DNA of 9,799 bases, taken from positions 1 to 9,799 of the forward strand of contig CAYGQD010000247.1 of the NCBI GenBank assembly GCA_964351855.1, given 5' to 3'. The translations under genes were made by a program, and so were the position numbers. The notes below the pieces were generated by a model, which worked only from the letters and a program-made list of their open reading frames with translations, made no database searches and had not been told where the DNA came from. Position 1 is the stretch's first letter, and each line of letters begins with the position of its first letter. Of this stretch, positions 1-9,200 are shown one piece after another. This DNA is from JBCDHN01 sp964351855. GTDB lineage: Bacteria > Verrucomicrobiota > Verrucomicrobiia > Verrucomicrobiales > DEV007.

Positions 1-2
1 GA

Positions 3-233
3 TCAGAGCGGCTCTTCATCAGTGCAGGAGAGGGATCGGTGACGAACACCGGAGAAATCACCTCGGCCATGGCCGAATTGAAGGCGCATGGCAACGTCGG
101 TGCCCTTGCGGTGAACAATGCCGGGGCGATTCGCGTGACGGGCGTGCAAACCAGGGGCGGAAAAGTCGTTCTCAGCGCCAACCAAGGCAATATTTCGAAC
201 ACCGGAGCGATCAGTGCTCGCAATGGCGATGGC
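3..233 (+). other. C-terminal edge of the TPS / haemagglutination-activity region
   Basis: The first 77 codons read ERLFISAGEGSVTNTGEI, then AELKAHGNVGALAVNNAGAI, RVTG, and NISNTGAISARN. From family knowledge, large filamentous-haemagglutinin-like proteins with a Haemagg_act N-terminal domain carry a very similar passage (ERLFV.AG..SVTN.GTI...AELKAAGGNVYALAINN) just after the secretion domain. This shows that the upstream part of the gene, with signal peptide and TPS fold, is cut off by the window and that the protein is not a free-standing repeat protein. The match is from memory, not from an alignment. Confidence 0.75.
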
Positions 234-3200
234 AGCGGGGGCGGGATCGAAATCCGCACCGGGATGGGTGAAATTCAGATTGGCGGAATTTTAGATGCGT
301 CCGGAAACGGCCCGGGCGGTTCGGTCAACATTGTCGGTCGCAGTGTGGATGTGCTTCCTGCGACGATGGTGAATGCCAGCGGCGATACAGGCGGCTCGAT
401 TCAAATGAGCGCCGATGCGAACGGAAGAATTGACGTTCGCGAAGGATCTCAAGTGGTGGCCAATGGCCGCAGCGGCGGTGGAGGAATGGTCGATCTTCGG
501 GCCGGCGATATCGTAATTTACGGCAATAGCACCTTGGGCGCGGATGGCGAAACCGAAGGTGGCATTCTGAACATCATTGGAAGCGGATTGGTATCGATGG
601 AAGGAAATGCGAGCGCCGTGGGCCGAGCCGGAAACGGAGGACGGGTTGCCATCAGTGGTGAGAATGTGTTGATCAGCGAGACCGGGAATATCCAGGCGAA
701 TGGAATGCTGAGCGGCGGCGTAGTCGGTGTATCGGCCCAGGATGATCTCTTGGTTGCCGGATCGGTGGCTGCCGTCGCGGATGGCGGGACGGGCGGCACG
801 ATTGGAATGAACGCCAGCAACGTGGTCATTGCCGCAACAGGAAGCGTGAATGCCAGTGGTAGCGACGGAGGAGGAACCGTGATGGTGAATGCCAGCGATC
901 AAGCCACGGTCATGGGAAGTGTGTCCGCGACCGGCGGAGATGGCGCCGGTGGAAATATCTCATTTACGGCAACGGATCTTCTGGTCGGGCCAACCGGCTT
1001 GATTGACGCTGGAGGAAACTCAGGTGGAACCGTGAGTTTAGACGCAACCGACACGACCACGGTCAATGGCCAGGTGCAGGCGATCGGAAGTGAAGGCGCG
1101 GGAGGAACGGTATCGATTTTAGGGGATGAGGTGACTCTTGGCGCGACGGCGATCGTGGATGTCGGAGGAGCCGCCGGTGGCGGAAATGCCTACATTGGGG
1201 GTGGTTACCAGGGACAAGGAACGTCTCGCAATGCCTCGAACACGACGGTTGCCGCCGGGGCGCAGATCCGGGCTAGCAGTTCCAACGGGAATGCCGGAAG
1301 CGTGATCGTCTGGGCCGATGACGAGACCAAGTTTTCCGGGAATATCATCGCCAAGGGTGGTGAAGGGGCGCGTGACGGATTTGTCGAAGTATCCGGAAAA
1401 GAGGATCTGACCTTTAACGGCGTGGTGGAAGCGGGGACTCTCTTACTGGACCCAACCTCGATCACGATGGACGCGGCCATGGCAACCGCTCTCAGAGCGA
1501 CTCTCGAAGGCGGTACTGACACGATTGTCCACACCAACTTTGGGACCGGAGCGACGGGGAATATCAATATCATCAGTGATCTGCGGTATGGCGCGGACGC
1601 GGATCTGGCGTTTTTCGCGAACAATAGCATCTTCGTAACCGCTTCCGTCCAAAACCACGGTGCGGGGAACATTACCTTGGGAGCTGGCTGGACGCCCGGA
1701 GCTTCGGGAACCGCATTGGGAGCGGGAGTTGGCAATAACGGGATCGTGGGTGGAACGCAGGCTCTGGATTTCGAAACCATCATGGGCGGAACGTACGGAA
1801 CCTTTGGCGCGGAGCGTGGAAACATCACCGTCGGCAACTCGTCTCGGGAGGTCGAAATTGGAAGTGCGGCGGGGGAAACGAATTTGATCGCCGATAACAT
1901 TTCGGTGACGGCCGATGCGAATCGTGAAGACCAAGTCCAGATTGGGTATCGGAGAACACGAAAATTCGTCAATAACGGTGCTTACTCCGACGACTTCTCG
2001 GATCGAGAAGTGGAGGTCAGTGGTGACATCAACCTCTGGGCGGAGGGCAATATCAGCTTGGCGGTCGGGAACTCGAATGGAAACCCCGCGCGTCAACCTG
2101 TCATTGTCGGCCACGGGGGACAGTCTTTCGGAGCCTGGGGCCAGCAGAACGAAACCCTGACCGGTTTAGGTGATTCCTTTTCTTCGACCGAGGTCTACAA
2201 GGACTACGTGGTCTTGGGTTATATCGACAACAGTCAGGTTGTCAATGCAGGCAACCAGGCCTCTGCGGCCTATCTGGGGTTCAATACCGGAACCGACAAT
2301 GCCGGACTGAATGTTTCGGACGTTGCTGCGGGTTGGGATGGGAGCCTGGGAGATCTGATTAACGACGGTACCAATAGCTCCGGAAGTGTGGCCCATCAGG
2401 GAGATACCCTCCTGACCTTACAAAGAACGCAGAGCTACTCAGGTGACATCACCGTGAGTGCCGGTGGAACGGTGCTGTTGGCTGCCGGTGAAGAAGATAG
2501 CTTTGTTCAAGTCGGCCACACCTACCAGGGCGAACACATGGGCGAAGGGTCTCAAATCAGCAACAATTTGCGACGTTCCGGGGGCCCCGCGTTGATCAAT
2601 ATGCAGGGGGATATCACGGTGAAAGGCGACCTTGTGGCGGCTCTGGCTGGATACGACAGTGACTCGCGGGTCCAGATCGGTCATGGCGGCAGAAACGTCC
2701 GGGGCGTGTTTTCTGGCGTCGTCGATGTTTATGGAGAACGCGGCGTTCTGGGACGGGCTAATACCCGAAGTGACCGCGGTGGTGGTTTGGATTATGTCCA
2801 GATTGGCCACGGAGGCTACATAACCCGGCATGTGTTGTCCACACCTGGAATGCCGACGGTGGTGCAGCGTCTTCAAGTCAACAATATTAACAACACGGGC
2901 AATACGGGGGCCTATGGCGGCGTGGATCTGTCGGCGATCGTTGGTGGATACGGCAACCATCTTCCCAACAATCATATCCTCCACGTGGATTTCGCCTTTG
3001 GTGACTATGATACCCAGGGAGGAAACGTGAATTCGGATGCCGGAACGTTTGGTGCGGCCAATACGACTAATGCGAACTTTGTCTCCCTTTATGACCCGGA
3101 TGGGGATGGAATCATTGATGCCTTGCCGACCGACGCGACCGATTTTAACTATGCGCGGGCGGATACCAGCCTGAACGGCGTGCTTCCGTCCGAGTCGAGT

Positions 3201-6200
3201 TTGCGAAATGACAATCCCGGTGGGTTTACCAGCCTGCGGGCCAATAACGGAAATCCGCCCGTTTTTACGGAAGACAATCAATTTGATGGAGGCCGGGATG
3301 CCGGAGATGGGATTAACCGGACCCCCGATGCGATTATTGTAAATGGCACCCAAATTGTCGCCGCCGGACAGGAACTGGGATATTCCGGGAATATCTTTGT
3401 CCGCGCCCCGAGCGGCTCGGTAACATTTGAAAGTGGGACCAATACCCGAGATTGGGCGATGATCGGTCACGGTGGTGACCAAGCCGCCGGATCGCATATC
3501 GGGGATATCACGGTGGAAGCGGGTGGTGAAATCAACGAGGTCACGGGAAATCCGATTGTGGGCAATGTGTCCTTTCTTCATCGTAGTGTGAATGAGAACA
3601 ACGCTTATGGAACCATCGGGCCGGGCTGGGGTTCGGAGCGGGCATTTAACCAGATCGGGCACGGCGGGTTTCAATCTTCCGGGTCGCATTCAGGAGACAT
3701 CAAAGTGGATGCGACGGGAGAATTGCACCTTGAAGCAGGGCAATACCGTAGTTGGGCCCAAGTCGGGCATGGCGGATGGGATGATACCAATGGCGATGTA
3801 GGCGCTCAGGGCACTCTCTCCGGGAACATCACCATCAATACCGGGCGCGACGTTCGCGGTCGGGCCGGTTTCTGGAGAGAACACAACTGGGTCCAAATTG
3901 GCCATGGCGGATTCGGGATCGAAGCTCTCGCCTTTGAAGGGCACAACGGAAACATCTCGGTAATCTCCGGGGGAATGGTCGACTTTTTTGCCGGGAGTAC
4001 GGATATGACAGCCAGTCTCGGTTCGACCTGGGATCGCTATGCGCAGATTGGCCATGGTGGGTGGCAGTCTCGGGGAGATCACTGGGGTGACATCACCGTC
4101 AGTGGAAAAGAGGGAGTTTATCTGGTTGCTTCCGCTGGATATGACGGATGGGCGAACGATACCGATTTCGATGGAGGAAGTGACAACGACAATCTCCATT
4201 TTGAAACCAATGGCCGCATCCAACCTGGCTACGGCAATGTCGATGACGCCACCCAGTTTGAAATGCTCTCCCGCACCTGGGCGGAGGGTGCCTACGCCCA
4301 GATTGGTCACGGCGGGCGCGATTCCGATCATCAACATGGTGAAAGTGGTTCCAATGCCGTCGGGATCGGAATTCTCGGGCGGATGGCTGACCACAACTCG
4401 AACCTCTTTGATGGGAACGATGCGATTCTGGCGGAGGGAGCCGATGGCTACGTCGCTTCCGATATTGCCGTTTATGCGGGGATTGATCCGACCACCGGTG
4501 CCGTGACCAATCCCGGAGCCAATATCGCGATCGTCGGTCCGAATCACGGTTTCGCCACTCTGAGTGGGGCGACGGCTGACGCTCGCTATACCCAAGCGAT
4601 CGATGACATTCACATGGGCACCAATTTGCCCACTCTCAGGCAATTATTGGGTGATCCGAATGCTCCCGATTACGTCTTAAATCCGGTTCCGGTAACGCTG
4701 TCAGGTCATGTCAATGGATTGTTTAGTGATGGGGCGACTCGAACCTATGCCGTCAACCTCAATGGTGATGGAGATACCAATGATACCGTTGGTGGTGCGT
4801 TTGAAGGCACTTTCGGATTGGGCGGGAACACGCTGGATCAACGAACCTATAACGCTCTCTCTCCATTAGGTGGTTTGAACGAGCTGGATCCATCGACGTG
4901 GACGGCGGCGAATCTGAATGCTGCTTCGGGTGGAATGATTGACGAAGTCGCGGCACTTCGGGTGCACCTCGATGCTGGTGGGACAGTCGGGACGTATTAT
5001 GCGGGGTTAGACCCGGTTGATCCTCAGAATGGCCCGAGGTTTACCCCTACGATTGCCACCGGGATGAATCGCGTCATCATTGATGGATTTGCCGACAACA
5101 TTTCCGTTCAGGATTCCAATACCGCCGGTTTCACTGCAGGCAGCTTAGCTGGCGCGACCCGGGACATGAATGGGCATGCCATCGATCTGGACGGCGATGA
5201 CATTGCGGACGCCTTTATCATTGCAGTTCCGGATTTGCCAACAGGTCATGTTCTCGCTGGAAATGCCCCGAACGGTGATTTGCGCCTGGGAACCCCGCTT
5301 CCTTGGGCGGATGATGCCTATGCCCAAGTGGGCCACGGCGGAAGAGATACCGGATTGAATCAGAACAACTTCCGCATCGCCTTCACCTCGCAGGTTGCTG
5401 CTGCCAATGGCGGAACCTTTGAAGGAGGCGGCCACAAAGGAAATATCACGATGGAAGCCTCGGGTTCCATCAGCATGGTAGGGAGTGATCTGGAACGAGT
5501 CCTGTTCGGAGAGACCAATCAGGCTGGTGATGATAGCGAGACCAGCAATCAACATCGGCACGGTGGTCAGAATCCCTCGGACCACTGGAACATGGCATTA
5601 CCGAACGAGAATTACCTGCAAATCGGTCACGGCGGTCAAAGCGCGAAGGGAACCCATTCCGGAAATATCAATCTCTCTGCGATCAATGATATCTTCGCCT
5701 CCAGTGGCGCAAATATCCGTTCTTCCACCCATATTGGCCATGGTGGCTGGGATGCGGATCGGGATAGTAATGTGAACGGTGGTGCTGCGCCGCTTCTCTA
5801 CAGCGGAGATATCACCCTGACGGCGCGCGATGGGGATGTGATTTTGACGGGAGACCGCGAGTTGGTCGTGACCGGAAACAAGTCCACTGCCGATGACGGA
5901 ACGGACGGCGGCCACAACAATCTCATTGCCGGCCTGGCCCCCGCATTTCAGCCGGGTGGCGAACTGAACCAAACGGGAGTGGTGAGTCCTTTTGCCGCGG
6001 CCTTTGCCGGTAGCAATGCGCTGCGCGGTGGCGAAGGACTCTTGGGAGACTGGACCGCCAACAATCGTGGCATCGCTTTCGATGATCCACTGGCTCAAAC
6101 GGGACAACGGATTTTTGACGGTCGTTACGACTACGGCTCGGTCGGCTCCGGGGAACTTCAGGCGGGACTGAGTGTGTCGGAGAATAATCGCTACGCCTAC

Positions 6201-9200
6201 CTCCAGGTCGGACACGGAGGCATTAATACCGATGCGGATATCATGGAAGGTGACATCACCGTCACTTCCGGGGGACGGATTGATTTGATCGGCGGAAATG
6301 GTTTGGGCGACAATTATGCCCTGATCGGACACGGCGGCTTCGGCTCGCGGGCCGAATCGGTTATCGGCGACATTACCTTGACCTCAGGCACCAATCCTTT
6401 GGCGGCCAGTGGTGATATCAGTATTGTCGGCGGGGACGGGGCCCGTGCCTTCGCCATGGTGGGTCATGGCGGTTGGGATAATGACGCGATCAACAACGAC
6501 AACGGAGTCGACATGCAGTTGCGCTCCGGTCACATCACCGTTCTTGCCGGAATTGATCCGGAGACCCTGACGACGACCAATGCAAACAGCAGCGTCAATG
6601 TGATGGGAGGATCCGGTGATTATTACAGCGAATGGCGCCAACAAGGACATTTCCTGGGAACCGCTCAGCGCCACGTGGCTGGTTTAGGGAACAGTGCGTC
6701 AGCCGATGCGGGAAATACCAACCCGGGTTTAGGGGATGATAATGACACGGATGATGGGCGCGAGCGACGGGATCGCAATGGGTCTGAAGGTTCAGGCGAA
6801 GCTTCCGCCCAGATTGGCCACAACGGTCGCTCCACCCGGGGAACCGCCGTTGGTCACATCGTGGTGCGCGCGGCCAATGAGGTCAATGTTCAGGGTGGTG
6901 ATGGCATCACCAGCTACCGCAATGTCGATGGGCAAAATATTAATGGTTCCAGTAACGATTACGTGGAACATGAAAACCTCTTCAATGAAGCCGGCAATCC
7001 GGCGCGCATTGGTCATGGCGGCTGGGATGCTGATGGTCACATGTTTGGCAACATTGAAGTGACGGCCACGAATGACATCAATCTGGAAGCAGGTGCCTTC
7101 AAGGGAGCCTATGCCCAGGTTGGCCATGGCGGACAAAATATTGCCAACGGATGGAACTGGCGGGATGGCTCGCGGACCGTCAACGGCGTTCTGCCCAATG
7201 ACCGCCCGGTCATCAGCGGCGATATCAAGCTGGCTTCCTACATCGGCTCCGTCCGGGTCGAGGCGAGCACCGGTCTGGAGCGGAACGGTTTCGATTTCAA
7301 CACCTTTGCCAATAGCAAGCAGATGGCGAAGTTCCTTGGCCATCCCTCGCAATCCGCCTACGCCAATGCCCAGATCGGACATGGAGGCGCGCTCTTCGAT
7401 GTTCGCGAGGATCGCGATGAGGGACTGACGATTACTCCCGTGACTCACGATGTGGGACTGACGATGTTGCCGACTCAGAACGAGGTTCCCAAAGATCAGC
7501 TGCGTCTCGGCTTCATTTACGGCGAGAACACGAATAACTTCATTGGTGGAAACACCGCTGCGGATCATGACGCCGAACTGGCGCGCCACGCGAACTATGC
7601 CTTGGGCGATTTAACTACCAATATCGAAGTAACGGCTGGTGTGGACCTCCTCTTGTTGGGCGGCACCGTGGAACGTGATGCCTACGCCCAGATTGGCCAC
7701 GGTGGTCTTGACATTGATGTGGTGACTGCCGAGGGAACGATCGACGTTACCGTCGGACGCGACTTGGTGGCGCAGCGGGGGAATTTACGGACGCGAATTG
7801 GCAGTCCAGCCCTGGGGTCGTTGGACGGTAATTTCAGCTTTTTCGGAACGGTCTTGGATCAGACAGAATCATTGGGTAACGTGACGGGTTCAGGTGAAGC
7901 TTACCAGCAAGGAGGCGGTGTGATTGGTATCGCGGGAGGAACGGCGCTCTATGGTTTGAATAATCAGTTTGCGATCACCAACGCCTACGCAAAAATCGGC
8001 CACGGCCAGCACCGTTATTCGCCGAATTCTGACGTCCGCCACCACCAAGTTCAGAACGGCTTTTCCGGAACGACGAACCGTCGCAACCCGACGAGCAGTG
8101 AGGATCGCTGGGAAGGGGACATCAGCGTGGCCGCAGGAAATAACGCCACCTTTAACGGTGTCTTGGTCGGCCACAAGGATACGAACACGGCCAACGTCGG
8201 TCACGGCGGCGTTCCCAGCGCCATCGGAAACACCTACATCGGCGTCGGTCGCGAAGATGCCACCGGGAGCGATGGCATCCTCTTGACGGATAACCTGACG
8301 GTGTTCAACAGCGCCATCGACGACTTCTTCAGTGAACTGAGGATCTATGCTCCGACCCGGGCCAACAATCAGATGGCTGCCGGCACGATTTTGGCGGGAA
8401 GTTCCTACCGCGGAACGCCTGCTCTTGCCGCAGGTCAGCGAGGCGATGAATTTGTGCCCTATCCGGACTTCACGTTCGTCAACGGAACCAACGGGGAGCC
8501 GGTGGGTGAATTTATCAACACGGCCAGTTACTCGCCCTTCACTTCCGGTGGTCAGTACAACATCTACTATGCGGATCTGCAAACCGCCGTGGAGGGTGAA
8601 GATCCCTTCGTTCTCGGTTCCGGACCTCCAGTCGTTCCGCCCGTAACGCCTCCGGTTGGCGGCGGAGGAGGAGGCGGTGATCCATTGCCTGCTCCTCGCA
8701 AACCAACGGGCGTGCTGGAAGTCGCCATCGCGATCAATCCACCCACCCGAGTGGGGTCCCCGGCTTTGCCTCCCATCTTCTCCGTGTTGGTCTCTTTCGA
8801 TGGGAGTCCCCTCGTCTTCACCGGCGAATCGATTGCCGAACTTCAAGCGAGTATCTCCGAAACACTTGCGACCCGAGGTTTGGAACGATTTGAGAGCGGG
8901 GACAGCATCGACGATCAAATCGGAGATGTCCTTTCCGGATTCTTCAAGCCTAAGACGGACGAGAACGGCAGAACCGGGCAGTCCAACTACTCTTCCTCTT
9001 CTGTGGGAAGCACGGGTAGCCAATTCACCTCCGCAGCGGTTTCCGGTGACGAGGGTGTGTTTGAGCCCCTGCAGGTTGCGCTTGAAGGGGAAACCAGTGG
9101 TGGTCGAGTTACCATTTCCTTGTCCTTACTGGACACTGGTCTTCCGCCTCAGCCCCAGACCAGCGCGGAAGACGATGAGTTGCGACGCGCTGCAAACCGG

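Larger units (their letters stand above)
1938..8213 (+). repeat. IGHGG repeat array: 20 exact GHGG motifs plus variants (protein level)
   Basis: Each unit reads roughly [YFW]-[AV]-[QML]-[IV]-G-H-G-G-[WFRQ]-x(5-9)-G-x-H-x-G-[DN]-I-[TKS]-V-x-[AS]-G-G-x-[VIL]-x-[LVF]-x-[AG]-G. Exact GHGG codons begin at 2109, 2679, 2805, 3465, 3657, 3765, 3900, 4050, 4305, 5331, 5625, 5736, 6210, 6327, 6462, 7011, 7122, 7377, 7695 and 8199. Variant copies include IGYRR (1941), LGYID (2214), VGHTY (2511), IGHNG (6813), IGHGQ (7995) and VGHK (8166). The shortest spacings are 36-50 residues; longer ones (up to 342) are interrupted by inserts. Two beta strands per unit suggest rungs of a solenoid (inference). I cannot name a Pfam family for this repeat. 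Confidence 0.9.

Noticed and set aside
39..41. GTG at 39 as the true start of the giant gene
   Set aside because: The frame is open to the left edge and the preceding residues (ERLFISAGEGS) fit the family's N-terminal region. No signal peptide follows the GTG, yet one is required for this class.
2439..4643. Long antisense ORFs (2439-3689, 3690-4643, also 291-902, 1443-2114, 5598-6332, 6792-7589, 7890-9023) as genes
   Set aside because: They are codon-in-register with the sense gene, so their stops need sense codons TTA, CTA or TCA, which are rare here. Their products show no recognisable domain, while the sense strand is a coherent repeat protein.
1938..8213. DNA-level tandem repeat or CRISPR-like array
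   Set aside because: Spacing is irregular and the repeated motif is conserved only at the protein level, with differing codons in almost every copy.
8439..8447. RGD tripeptide as an integrin-binding site
   Set aside because: An RGD occurs easily by chance in a 3100-residue protein and nothing else points to a host-associated organism. Recorded only as a note.
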